Positions 41,751 to 54,187 of a stretch of DNA of 64,000 nucleotides are shown piece by piece; the stretch's first letter is position 1, and each line of letters begins with the position of its first letter. The notes beneath the pieces are model-generated. The model was given only the letters and a program-made list of their open reading frames with translations, had not been told where the DNA came from and did no database searches. The DNA is taken from the NCBI GenBank assembly GCA_036346225.1, contig JARFIW010000942.1, forward strand, positions 2,625,001-2,689,000, given 5' to 3'. Position numbers and translations under genes: made by a program. This DNA comes from Platerodrilus igneus. Taxonomy: Eukaryota; Arthropoda; Insecta; Coleoptera; Lycidae.

Positions 41751-43623
41751 TGCTGTGATAAGGGGTTGTTTAAGGGTGTATTTTATAGCAATGGTCGTTT
41801 AGTAACCATAAATTATAATAGGAAGCAGAAAACTGCATTTATTTAGTAGAAAATTAAGTAATTGGGATAGTTTGTAAATAGTACGCATTTAACACCCTGT
41901 ATATAGAGCATAAGTAGTTTTAAGCGACGCAAATAAACACATCTTATAACAGTAGGACGCATAGTTAGCATAGAAATAGGTAATTCATACATTAGGTGAA
42001 TAACAAATATTTAACAATCGGTATATAGAGCTTTAGTAATTTTAAGTAATGCAAACAACGATATTTTTCAGTAAAGAAGCATGCGTACTTAGAGGAATGA
42101 TAATAAAGGTAATTAAAGACGCATTCAAAAGGATTCTAATTAGTTATGATATAATACGGTGATAAGAGATAAAACTTAAAGAAGCTTTGTGTAAGTGCGT
42201 AGAAACAATCATTTTTTGATAAGTAAATGTAATTAAGGATGCGTAAATAAATAAACATACTTGCAAGTTGAAATTAAAATTGCATCAGGTATTTTTGTAT
42301 AATATGGAAAACGCGATTATTTCCTCAAAACACCGTATGGTCTGATAACGAGGTATTTATAAGCAAACAACCATTACCTGGAAAACAAATTTGTTACATC
42401 AGAAAACCACTTCAAGTGTAGGAAATACAAAAACCTTATTGGTTAAGATTAGCGACGGACTTGTAAACCAAGCCCACATACCAGTGGGAGCAACCCATAT
42501 ATTAACAGCGAGCAATGATAACGGAGCTCAGTTTTAACTCAACAAGGCCAAGCTGCGTTACTCTGAATCTAAGAGTAACGCGTAATAATATTTTAATAGT
42601 GAAATTGTATAGTGACAGATAGTGCTACGAATATGAAAATTTCTATTGCCAATTAACGTGAGTATAGTTCGGGGTAATTTATGTAAACTAATATAATAAT
42701 AATAGGGCTCCGAGTTGGTGGAAAATAATTTCGAAATTCCAGAGTGTATGATAATCCTGATTCGAGTAGATAGAATAAATTCAAGTGGATAGATAATATT
42801 TCAAATGGGTGTATAATAAATCAAGCGAGTGGATAAATAAAATCCAAAGGAGTGCATAATCCTGATTCAAATGTGTTGATGATAGTAATTCCGAATTGGT
42901 GGAGAATAATTTTGAATGTGATGTCAATAAGCCAAATGTATAATAAATCCGAGTCATGGATAATCTTAGTTGGTTGATAATATTTCAAATGCGTTGATGA
43001 CAATAATTCTGAATTGATGTTGGTTGATAATTGATGGTATAATATTTTAAGGCGTCGATAATTTTGGTACAATTTTAAGTGGCGAGAATCAATAAAGAAG
43101 CAGGAAGTAAGCAGAGCAGGTTAGATCTTATTAGTTTTAAGACATTTTTTCTATTTGAATTTGAATATTGAATTTACTTAATTAATATAAACTTCTGTAA
43201 CTGAGTCAGCAACGAACTTTGCATACGTAGAAAGTACGTAATATAATAAAGGGGTTTTGAACGTTCCAGGCTTCCTTCATAAGAACAGTAGTTTTTTTGG
43301 TGACTTTAGATTGATAGCGAAGCATATGATTTTTGAGATAAATGAGATTTACAATATTGATTGATTGAAAAGTGTATTTTAGTAATTTTCAAAACCTGTA
43401 CATAATATTTGTTTTATTATATGGAATTAACTAACTTCATTTTATAATTCAAAATAAAAGCTAGTCCAGGCAGAATAATAAAAATTAGTAAGAGTGTAAT
43501 TTGATAATTTAAACAGAGAGGTGGAGTCAAGCAAGAATACGCCATTGATACAGGGTAAGGCGTTATCATATCAAGTTTTAATTGGACGACACAAAGTCGG
43601 CGCACGATAGTTCCAGGAGTTCA
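41751..43623 (+). repeat. Solo LTR of the (TA)n family, TG...CA ends
   Basis: It starts TGCTGTGATAAGGGG, closely matching the 5' end of the LTR ending at 2427, and ends GGAGTTCA before (TA)n. Plus-strand CCATATATTAAC at about 42494 is a TATA candidate and a donor CAG|GTTAGATC has GT at 43120-43121. A degenerate repeat region fills 42720-43080. No coding remnant. Confidence 0.58.
42720..43080. repeat. Degenerate short repeats (GATAAT/AATTCAAGTGG type)
   Basis: Irregular repetition of words such as GGTGGAGAATAAT, GTTGATGA.A.TAATTC and GGATAATATTTCAAAT with 20-40 bp spacing; AT-rich and of variable length. Confidence 0.6.
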
Positions 43624-43638
43624 TATATATATATATAT
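43624..43638. repeat. Short (TA)n junction between two LTRs
   Basis: About 7-8 TA units between the CA end of one LTR and TACCGTGG of the next. Confidence 0.9.
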
Positions 43639-45523
43639 TACCGTGGATCTCGGGTAAAATTCTTACCAACAAAAATATTTTCGAAAATTTTATAAAATTT
43701 TCAAAACTCGAAAGTTCAAAAATTAAATAATACAAAAAAAATTTCTTACCCGTTTTCCTCTCCTCCTCGGTTGAATGGCCTTTTTCAACTGCTTCCGGCT
43801 AGCTCAGTTGGACCTCCTTTTGGATATCTATATTCACTCTCATATTCTATCATTCACGCACACTCCCAATAAAACCACAAAATACAACAAACATACAATC
43901 TTTTATTTTTCACTATTTACAAATAATATTCAACATTATCCACGTTTCCGTCATCCAGTTACGCTTCAATAAACTCTATTTTGTAATGTCCTGTATTTTT
44001 AATTTAACTTAGGAAACACATAGAATGTACCCGGATTACATGGGTCTTGAAAAATATTTTATTTCTCATTCCTCTTATATAATTTATTTTAAATCTAAGT
44101 AAGCTCTGGAGTATGGTGAGCTCATGATAACCCAGTTAATTATGCATACTGTATGCCCTTCTACTTTGCATACTCTTACAACAAATTAAAAAACAAAGCC
44201 ATGTACTCTTCACAAAAATTTCACATTCTAATGGAACGTTAAAAAGCTTTTTAGACACCTTCAAATTTCTAGTTAAATACCATAATAAAGTTATTTACAC
44301 GTATTATGTTCAATACGCAAATAATCCATGACACCTTCAAAATCACTCTCACTCAATATACATAGTTTCATAGTTTATAACAACACAATCTCAAATCGTT
44401 ACCTGGAATTTCTAGAAGATCTCCGCTCCGTAGATGATGGTATGTATTTCTTCTATCTGGTCTGCAGGCCGTTTCTCGCTGTTACTAGACGAACTCCATC
44501 TAAGTTGAACTGCTAACGCTGCCTTCACGGTATAACCAAATTTCAAATTCCATTTAAACATACGTCTTTCACAATTAGTTACTTCAAACCACGTTACTTA
44601 ATGTCCCGACACCAGTTGGTTAAAAATTATAGGTGATACCTCAATTAAAAATGTAATATCAGCACATTAACCGCGTACTAATTAAGAGGCTACCACCATG
44701 CAATATAATTTAAATCATTTTATAATACTTACAACTCGTGTTAACTTTCATACGTCGTTTGAAGCGATCGGAATATTAAGGGCCTTTACCACGTTGTCCA
44801 AAAACGTTTATACACTTAGGCTGCCACCTCCTGGCCGCCTATTCATCCGAAATCCCCATCTACAACAACACATTCTTAAAATTTTGCACTCAACCAATAT
44901 TTAATTCTGCGAATTTCAGCAGGTCGTTATGCTATTTTCTGAAAATTAATATACACTATGCTTGTATTTGTCTTGCGTTCAACTAACTATATCGACCAAT
45001 CGTATATTTACTGACGTCCTACAAGTTCCTCCTATACTATCGTTATCTCTTGCTTATGCGTTTTCTACGTCTCTCTCTAACCTGGTTTGAGTGGTAGAAA
45101 ATCGATATTCCAGACCATATGCTATTTAAACCAACGTGGACTTCTTACGTGATTTAAATCACCCCTCGTTAGTATTTACTACGAACGCATGCGACCGTTT
45201 ACAATATACGTAGAATCTTCATGTTTATCTACACAAAATTATTGGAACTTGACATTTCCAAACCACGCAGGTGTTCAATCGTAACGAACGTTTTAAATAC
45301 ATTTCTAAGAGTTGGATTTCACGGAAATTAATGGCATTGGCGTCTACCATTTATTTCTTTGCAAACCTACTTAAATTTCATTAATTATTTGTAAAATTTC
45401 GTTAATACCGGATACTTAAAAATGAACTAACTGGAATAAATTTCGCCCGTAATTTCTGGTTGTTCCTTTATACAGGGTGTTTTGAAATTGCTTTGTTTAT
45501 ATTTATTTTTAATCTTTTAAAAT

Positions 45524-45530
<7 letters not shown>
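43639..45530 (-). repeat. Solo LTR, diverged relative of the gypsy LTR at 2458-4600
   Basis: Sequence in 45060-45460 parallels 3920-4380: TAACCTG....GTGGT..AAATCGATATTC, then GACCGTTT.CAATAT..TAGAATC..CATGTTTATCTA, then CGCAGGTGT and AATACCGG.TACTT. On the minus strand it has a donor TTCCAG|GTAACG (GT at 44401-44402) and a weak TATA-like GTGTATAAACG at about 44805. It lies between (TA)n blocks, in minus orientation. ORFs at 43775, 44328 and 44698 are antisense and spurious. Confidence 0.6.

Positions 45531-45568
<38 letters not shown>
45531..45568. repeat. (TA)n microsatellite
   Basis: About 19 TA units; followed by the second R-U5/PBS segment just as 41345-41386 precedes the first. Confidence 0.95.
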
Positions 45569-45570
<2 letters not shown>

Positions 45571-45986
45571 GCTATTTAATTTCGTTTTTTATAACTTTCT
45601 GGGTAATTTCGTACATAATAGTTTTAATTTTTCTTAAAATAAAACTTTGTTTATTTTGGTGGGCTGGATGTTTCAACTCTTATTCCACTTTCACTATTCC
45701 TAGTGGACCCTCCCTGCTCACGCAGCAAGTCCTCAACGCGGCACCCAACAAGGGTTAAAAGTGTGTATTTTACGTGCGAGCCACAGATATGGTCGAACAA
45801 TTATTGTTGTCGTGAGTGAACACAGTGCCGTTTAGGTATCGCTATACAGTTTACCTTTGCTCCACTACAGTCTACGTTGTTAGTAAAGAATAATTCAAGT
45901 AAGTGTTTATGCTATTTATTCGCGCATGATACAGCCTTTAGAATACACAAATACGCAATATATAGTTATCACATATTCAAATAAAT
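45569..45986 (+). repeat. R-U5/PBS/leader segment, copy 2
   Basis: Same order as 41387-41728: AATAAAACTTTG, PBS-like GCGGCACCCAACAAGGG (45738-45754) and donor TTCAA|GTAAGT (GT at 45899). It contains an extra 45 bases near 45590-45635 and shows an uninterrupted CAATATATAG where copy 1 has an LTR insertion. Confidence 0.6.
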
Positions 45987-47365
45987 TGAAGTAGTTGGCG
46001 TTGTTTGGGGGTGCGCCATCTTTGTAAATTTTTAAGTCTTGTTCATGGGTTGGTCCAAGCTTAAATTAATTGCAGATTTGGACTCTTAAGGAAATTTGAG
46101 TCTATTTAATGTTTTGTATGCTAAGAAAGTGTTTATAAATAAAAAAGTAGGCGCGGGTTTTAATTCGATAAGGGTTGGTCCAAGATTAAAAGTAATGTTT
46201 GATTGGAACTCCCAAGAAAATTTGAATCCATACGATGCTCTACACCCTAAGCAAATATTTATAAATAAAAACTACATTCTGACATAGATTTTAGGATGTG
46301 AGGTTGAATGTGGAAGTTGCAAAGTGGAAGGTAGAATGTAGAAGCTAGAATGTGGAAGGGAATGTGGAGGGAAAATGTGGAAAGTAGAATGAAGCAAAGA
46401 CAAAGTAACAAGGTAATTAGGATAATGCATGTCTATCTCCCTTCCACTCACATATAGTCCATATAGAGAAAATTACATGTAAATCTCATCTCCCGCAAGT
46501 CGTGTCGTATGCAAGTAAAACTCCATCTGACGCTTTTTGTCACATAACCTATACTATTATAATAATCAATGACTGGAACAGAATTACTTAAAACTGTCGT
46601 AAGCCATATACATTTTTTAGAAGTAAGGGCTCCTTAAATATTATGCCGTGGGGTTCCTAAGTTATCAGCGCCGCAGCTGGCTGGACGTTCTCTCTGGCTA
46701 TATTTAAGAATTGAATAAAACTTTCATTTTGCCATTCACCACATAGGATAATTATCAAATTTAAATTTGTAAATTACAGCTGTATTCTCTAAATCTGTGT
46801 AATTTCCAGGCGTCATTTATACATAAATTTCCTTGCAATACACGCTCGAATGGCGTCAAAATTACGTTGCTATGCAAAAATCGTCATTATTTTTCACCCC
46901 AGTTTTTCCCCTGTGTTGTACCCTTTACTCTTCTTGGCTTTGAATTTCTAAGAAGCTGTTTTGTTCGTCAGTTCGATTATAAGATAACTCCGCATGCTGA
47001 ATTTAAATTTGTATAGAAGGAGATTTCATCTAGATTCACAAGGCATTGAAATCACTGCGCTTCATTAACGTCGAAAAATTAAAAGAAAGAATGAATATTT
47101 ATCAAAAGCAGAAGTTGTTGTGCTAGAAAGATAAGTTTATATTAATAATGCTGAAACCGGGGAAAAACAGGCAAACAACTGTGTCACGCAGAATGAGGAA
47201 ACTTTTCCAACTTATATAATTAAAGTCGATCTCCCTTTGGACAAGAAAATTATTAAATGAAAGTTTAACAGATAATTAATTGAAACTTTATAAACCAAGA
47301 TTATATTTTACTCGGAGTTTTGTCAAAACTAAGTTAAGAATGAAAGTGCATAAATCCGTTCCAAA
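45987..47365 (+). repeat. 5' part of the LTR seen complete at 58188-60430
   Basis: It begins TGAAGTAGTTGGCGTTG like 58188 and runs in parallel for about 1.38 kb to TTCCAAACATTGTT. There it jumps to a second copy of leader sequence (47366-47433), where the other copies continue TTGCTCTATTTGC. The ORF at 46096-46287 has no support. Confidence 0.85.
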
Positions 47366-47433
47366 CATTGTTTATGCTATTTATTCGCGCATGATACAGC
47401 CTTTAGAATACACAAATACGCAATTATATAGTT
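47366..47433 (+). repeat. Direct repeat of leader segment 45906-45973
   Basis: TTATGCTATTTATTCGCGCA, CAGCCTTTAGAATACACAAA and ATACGCAAT are shared with 45906-45973. The two copies flank the truncated LTR, so 45906-47433 looks like a duplication or mis-assembly junction. Confidence 0.8.
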
Positions 47434-50345
47434 TCGAATATTAGAAATTTTATTTAAATTAAAAAAAGGGTTTATAGGTGCATAAAATTTGACCAAAATT
47501 ACCAAATTAAAAATTTTGGTAGATAAGAGAAAGAGGAGGAAAGAAAAAAAAAAGATGACTCCAAATAACCAAAAACTTTACTAAAGAATTAAAACTTTTA
47601 AGGCTAATCGGGTCATCGGTGTTAATAAAATTTTTCTCGATAATTAATTAATTAAATTCGTTAATTCTAAGAAATTAAATTTTTCCCTTTTCCCTCCTTT
47701 TGTTATTAATTTTTTAACATTAATTAGTTTAGTAATTAAAAATAAAAAAATTAAAATTAAATTTAAAACGGGAAAGAAAAGAATTTCATATAACCTTGAA
47801 AATTAAAATTAATATAATTAACATTTTGTTTAAAATAAAAAACTCAATTTTTTTTTTAAATAATAAAATTTTTAACTTGTAATGCCTTTTTTAGGAATTT
47901 GAGCCATGCGTTTACCATTAACCCTACTGGTATTTAATTTAAGAAATTTTTAATTTTAAATTAAAAAAAAATTAAATTTTTAAACAGTTCAAAATTGCCG
48001 AAAAACTTTTTTATATTTTTTTTGAATAACCTTCCTTATCCAAATCTTTTAATTACTTCTCAAACCTTAATTTTAAAAATTTAAAATTAAAAAAACTTTT
48101 GCTTATTTAATCAATTTTTTTTTAGCAAATTTCTTTATAATTTGTTTTTTTCTTTTTTGAAATTTTCCAACCCTGTATTCCTTTTTTTAGTTATGCGTGC
48201 CAGCCGGTCCGTAAATGTTTAAACCTGGAAAGGCCGTGTAACCTTGAAGGTGAAATAAATTTTGAAAATCGCACTGGGTAAAGGTTACCTTAAAGAAATT
48301 AGAATTAAGGTTTTTTATAGTTTTTCTTTTTATTTCTTTTATAACAAAAAAATTGATTATTTTCCAAAGAAATAAAATAAATTAAAATCAAATATATTTT
48401 TTTTTTTATTTGTTTTTTTTTAATTTAAATTAATCGGGCTTTTAAGGGGAACCGCCACTCTAATTCTTTTGTATTATAATTTTTAGACTCGTTACAATCT
48501 GGATTTGATGTTTTAAAGAGAAATGGTTTTAAATTTATTTTGTTATATTTAATTTTTTTTGACTTAATTCCATTTATTTTGGGAGAATAAAAATTTTAGC
48601 TTTTTTTTGGAGGTTTATTGTTTGGTTTTTATTTTTTTTTTAAGGTACTTTCCAGCCGGTTCCGTTTAAAATTTTAAAACCTTGGCCTTAAAACCCTGAA
48701 GGTGAAATAAATTTTGAAAACTTTGCAAGGTTTATGTTTATTTTTTTATTGTCTTTTATTTTTTTTTGGTTTTATTTCTTGTTTATTGCATTTTTTTTTG
48801 CTTTTTTTGCCATCTTTGCCTTTTCCTATTTTTTTTTTTTTCAATTTTGTTTTTTAATTGTGATTATGTTTTGCAACTAAACCCCCATTTTTTTCTCTTT
48901 TCCCAAGTTTTCATTTTTTTTCCCTTTTGCTGGTTTTCTTAATTTTTTTTTTGTCTTTTTTTTCCATTTTTAAATGTGGTTAAAGACAATATTGCTTTGA
49001 GTTTTAATATCTTTTACCTTTACCTTCCCTTTATAAGAATAAACGAAATGCATCCCTTTACGACCCCCAATCTTTTGTCCATCGGATTAATTTGAAATCT
49101 TTTGGCGAACACGATTTTGTTTTAAATTTTTGGAGGTTTAATTTCATTTATTTACGTTTTATTGAAATTTTTTTATTCCCTTTTTTTTTTTTATAACGTT
49201 TTATTCGTGAGGTTCACAACAGTAAATTATTGAATTTGTATTTTTCGCTAAACCTAAATTAATTTCTCTTCTTTTCCTTCCCCCCCCTACCTTATTTTTT
49301 CCTTTATCCAAATCAAAATTATAAGTACACTTACTCGTTTAAATTTCTCTTTAATTAAGAACAGAATTAAAAAAAGGTTTTATAAAGGTGTAAATTTGTT
49401 ATTAACCGGTTAAAATGCTTTAAAATTAATGGGTATTATGTTTTTCTTTGGATGATATTTGATCGTAATCAAAAACAAAATTATAAAATTAAAAAATGTT
49501 GCAAAAGTTTATAAGAGGTTTAAATTTAAAATAATTTAATACGAAATGGATAGTATTTAATTTGTTTGAAATACCTTCAAATTTAATAATTTTACATGTT
49601 TTAGTTAATTTTGTTTATCCCTTGTTTTACAGATTCTTTAGTCAACGTGAATGGGTTTTCCCACAATGTGAACTGTAGAAAGTATTTTTTATTACAAGGT
49701 TTTTTAAAGAATTTTATGTCCGAAAATAAGCAAAGACGTTCGAATAAGGTGTTTAGTAGAAAAGTTACAATACTTATAAGGTAAACATAATTAAGAAAAC
49801 TAGAAAAAAATCAGAATTACGTAAACGGGCTTTTGAAGATTTTTAAAAAAAAAAATAGTTCAAAGAACAACTTAAAAAGTATACGAAAGTAAACAAACAT
49901 TCCATAAAATTAGAAAATCAACATAGGAATTATTATTTTTTCTAACTTTTGATTAAAAAATTTATTACTCAAACTCTTTAACCTTGATTTTTGTAATTCA
50001 AATTCTTTTTATTTTATTAAATATTTTTTGTAATGTAAAATTTAAATTTTTAAAATGAAAAATAAATTTTTATTTTTGTAAGTAAAGGTGATTGAAATAA
50101 AGGCTGGGAAAATTAATGGAAATATATCAAAGTTGGGGAGAATTGGATTTGGGCTAATTTTGTAAATTTAAAAAATTAAAAAGAAATAAAGGCTGGAAAA
50201 TTAATGGAAATATATACAAAGTTAAAAAAGTAAAATTTGCATGAAAAATAAAAGTTTGAAGTTTAAAAATATTAAAAAGTAAAATTTGCGAAGGTGGAAG
50301 GGGACTTCCGTTCTTCTTAAAATAATTTTTCTTAAAATTAAAATA
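47434..50345. other. Extremely AT-rich, homopolymer-dominated sequence of doubtful quality
   Basis: About 2.9 kb made mostly of A/T runs, with many T7-T10 and A7-A9 tracts and hardly any open frame. A few islands repeat imperfectly, for example GCCAGCCGGTCCGTAAA near 48208 and CCAGCCGGTTCCGTTTA near 48651, each followed by a GAAGGTGAAATAAATTTTG segment. It resembles an unpolished or erroneous consensus bridging two copies of a repeat. No feature can be supported. Confidence 0.6.
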
Positions 50346-52445
50346 TGTTTGGGCTTAATTTATTGGTGCATAATATCGTTGTTTAAGGAAATTTAGTCTA
50401 TTTATGTTTTGAGCAAGAAGTGTTTATAAATAAAAGTAGGCGCGGTTTTAATTCGATAAGGGTTGGTCCAAGATTAAAAGTAATGTTGATTGGAACTCCC
50501 AAAATTTAATCCATACGATCTCTACACCTAAGAAATATTTATAAATAAAAATAATTCTGACATAGATTTTAGGATGTGAGGTTGAATGTGGAAGTTGAAA
50601 GTGGAAGGTAGAATGTAGAAGCTAGAATGTGGAAGAATGTGAGAAAATTGGAAAGTAGAATGAAGCAAAGACAAATAACAAGGTAATTAGGATAATGATG
50701 TCTATCTCCTTCACTCACATATAGTCCATATAGAGAAAATTACATGTAATCTCATCTCCAAGTCGTGTCGTATGCAAGTAAACTCCATCTGACGCTTTTT
50801 GTCACATACTAATATTATAAAATCAATGACTGGAACAGAATTACTTAAACTGTCGTAAGCCATATACATTTTTAGAAGTAAGGGCTCCTTAAATATTATG
50901 CCGTGGGGTTCCTAAGTTATCAGCGCCGCAGCTGGCTGGACGTTCTCTCTGGCTATATTTAAGAATTGAATAAAACTTTCATTTTGCCATTCACCACATA
51001 GGATAATTATCAAATTTAAATTTGTAAATTACAGCTTATTCTCTAAATCTGTGTAATTTCCAGGCGTCATTTATACATAAATTTCCTTGCAATACACGCT
51101 CGAATGGCGTCAAAATTACGTTGCTATGCAAATCGTCATTATTTTTCACCCCAGTTTTTCCTGTGTGTACCCTTTACTCTTCTTGGCTTTGAATTTCTAA
51201 GAAGCTGTTTTGTTCGTCAGTTCGATTATAAGATAACTCCGCATGCTGAATTTAAATTTGTATAGAAGGAGATTTCATCTAGATTCACAAGGCATTGAAA
51301 TCACTGCGCTTCATTAACGTCGAAAATTAAAAGAAAGAATGAATATTTATCAAAAGCAGAAGTTGTTGTGCTAGAAAGATAAGTTTATATTAATAATGCT
51401 GAAACCGGGGAAAAACAGGCAAACAACTGTGTCACGCAGAATGAGAAACTTTTCCAACTTATATAATTAAAGTCGATCTCTTTGGACAAGAAAATTATTA
51501 AATGAAAGTTTAACAGATAATTAATTGAAACTTTATAAACCAAGATTATATTTTACTCGAGTTTTGTCAAAACTAAGTAGAATGAAAGTGCATAAATCCG
51601 TTCCAAACATTGTTGCTCTATTTGCTTTTGTTTTACAGCTGAAATTCAGAAATATCTTAAGAAGAAATTTTACTACTACAGAATCCTTTACGTGAATATT
51701 CTACTTGTCTTTTGTTTACTGTAAGGAGGAAAGTTTTGGTAAGTGGCCCCAACTTACGACATTCAGGACCGGTTTATTAATGCCCAGTCAATTCTTAAAC
51801 CTACCTATCTGCCAGTTAGTGACAACCTTGGGTTGAACTGACAGCACTGTGTTACACTATTTATCAAAGTGTTTTAAAGTCGGAAACAATTTTTTGTGTA
51901 ACAAGATTCGCTTAAAATTATTTATTTGAACCTCATAAGGCTTTCCAATGCATAATAAATCTTTGGTCCCACGTGGAAAACATCAAACTATCCGTTATTT
52001 TCTAGTTTAATTCAATTTGTTACGTTTATTTTCAGGATAAATTAAATACCTTCTTCCCTTGTTAATTCACTACCCGTGCGAATAAATTCCGTTTCTATTC
52101 TTAAATTCTTCATCAACATCCTATATACTTTACCTGTTCCGAATAAACCCGCTTTACAATAATTTAAAGCAAAATCTATTTGCTTAGAAACAACAAGTTT
52201 ATGATAAAATGTAAATAAGTCAATACCTTGTTTTAGGTATCCTTTAATTTGTTAAAGATTCCGATAACGTATAATTGTTTTCTCTATTGTTTCAGTTTAC
52301 AGACTCGTCGAACTGAGGTCACGACTATCCGACAAAACAGTGTTTTCCAGTTTCTTAATCGCGTCTTGATAACAATATTACTTTGAGCACGGTCATTTTC
52401 GTTCTTCTTTCCTTGTTCTTTTAGGCTACGTCAATGCACGTAGCA
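50346..52445 (+). repeat. LTR of the second gypsy-like element, copy with errors
   Basis: Parallels 58255-60430 and ends ACGTAGCA. A donor TTTTG|GTAAGTGG has GT at 51739. Confidence 0.75.
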
Positions 52446-52454
52446 TAAATTTTA

Positions 52455-52478
52455 GTTCCCAACGTGAAGCCCCGATTA
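52455..52478 (+). other. PBS-like site
   Basis: AGTTCCCAACGTGAAGCCCC follows the LTR end after the spacer TAAATTTT, aligning with the tRNA-Lys site TGGCGCCCAACGTGGGGC with several mismatches. Confidence 0.5.
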
Positions 52479-52532
52479 GGTTCGTGTAACTTTGACCCGA
52501 TTTTGTTTTAGTTAACGGTTACTTGAATTGAC

Positions 52533-52812
52533 GGCTCCGTGGCGTAGTTGGAGGTGTGACTACTACGCCCAAGGTCCCGGGTTCATATCCCGACACGGTC
52601 AGCTTGAAATGTTAGGCGAGCATTTTCACAAAACCCTCGTTCGGATGAGAGGTAAAATGAGGCCGTTTGTTGTCAGGCACGTTAAAGATCCCTAGCTTGC
52701 TTGGAACAGCAAGGGTTCGGCAAAATTCAAAATTTCAGGTAAAAACTCACTTCCTGGCCAATGTAGTACCTTCGGGTGGAGCATTAGAAAATCACATGTA
52801 GGGTCTTTGTAG
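52533..52812 (+). mobile_element. SINE copy in the leader of the gypsy-like element
   Basis: Starts GGCTCCGTGGCGTAGTTGG (box A) and has box B GGTTCATATCC, then the family body ending near CACATGTAGGGT. Shorter than its counterpart at 60519 because runs are collapsed. Confidence 0.85.
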
Positions 52813-53539
52813 TCCGTTTACAAAAGGCTCTGACAAAATCTTTAAGGAGCTGAAATATCTAAAGGTGGCTTTACATTATGCGATTTTAATGCATTGTAAG
52901 GCATTGTATTGTATGTCACTTGCATTCATTTCCTTTACACTTGCTGCAATTTGTATTCCATTTTAGCTTAATACGTAGTGTTACAAACCAATGAAAATAA
53001 AATTTCACTGATGGACAATTTGAATTTTTACCCAAATATATATAACAGGAACTGTACTAATATAATATTCAAAAGCATAATAGACTATTAAAGTAATTGT
53101 TCAACAGATGTAAAATTATCCTAAGATAAATTGCAATTATACAATTTTCTTTTCTTATTTTATTGAATTTTGGTTATTTGTTGTTTTTTGTATTAAATTT
53201 ATTATAGAAAATTAGTTAATATACGTAATTCCTCTCAGGGGCCTGTTTCTTTCTAAACAGGTACGGGCATCAAACCCGAGGTACGAGCTCAGCTGTACGC
53301 TGTCTAACACCTATCTTCCTTCAGCAAATGTAGTGATCTGCACTATTTCCTTTAGTCGATTCTCATTGGTTGATAATTATTGCAAGTATTATAGAGTAAA
53401 CTTCGATATTCGAGAGCATTTGAACAGCGCGGTAACCACTTCCAGGTTTCCGAACGTACTCCGTAACGTCAGAATTGACCGTTGTAGGGCAATCGATATT
53501 GTTTAGAGGATATAACTAGACTTGGTTTCAGATTTCAAA

Positions 53540-53632
53540 ATGGAAGGTCGAAAAGCGTCTCTTGGCGGTTTTATTAAAGTAATGTTTTTAATTATATGCT
53601 ATTTTGAGTTATCTGATTGCATCGAAGCTTAA
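53540..53632 (+). other. Small open frame, 30 codons
   Basis: MEGRKASLGGFIKVMFLIIC and ten more residues, resembling a short basic start plus hydrophobic segment. In the copy at 61558 the frame is changed by one base (GAGG for GAG), so conservation is unclear. The upstream 150 bases are less AT-rich and contain ATTGGTTG. Could be a 5' exon; weak. Confidence 0.15.
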
Positions 53633-53966
53633 GTTTTTATAAATTTTGTCGTTTATTTTCGGAACCATTGTTGTATAACTGAGAATCTTTACCCTAATGT
53701 TTATACATTGTAACATTTTACTTCGGACAGAGGAATGGAAATTATAATACAAGTAATCTCAAATATTATTTTAAGGCCTCTTACTATGACATTATTTTTA
53801 TTGCTGTTGGGTATAGAACGGATTTTGAATTTGTCATCAGGTATTACTCATGTTGATTGGGCAGTTTATGTTAGTAGTTATCTTCGCAGAATATTTTTGT
53901 TCTGTTATCTTCGTTTCATTCTGAGTAAATCGGGTTGAACCTGCTATACGCATTGCTTGTATTCAC

Positions 53967-54180
53967 GCCCAAGGTCCCGGGTTCGATTCGACACGGTTTG
54001 CTTGAAATGTTACACGAGCATTTCACAAATACACCCTCGTTTGGATGAGAGGTCCCATGTGAGTGTTGTCACGCACGTAAAATCCCTACCTTGCTCGGAA
54101 CAGCAAGGGTTCGGCAATTCAAAATTTCAGGTAGAAAAACTCCTTTCTTGGCCAATGTAGTAATCACATGTAGGGTTACT
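53967..54180 (+). mobile_element. 5'-truncated SINE copy
   Basis: Begins at CACGCCCAAGGTCCCGGG, just before box B (GGTTCGATTC), and lacks box A. The rest follows the family body to CACATGTAGGGTT. The ORF at 53957-54160 is a reading of the SINE. Confidence 0.82.
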
Positions 54181-54187
54181 TTGAATT

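Noticed and set aside
53957..54160. 67-codon ORF in the repeat unit
   Set aside because: It is a reading of a truncated SINE and is broken in the sister copy.
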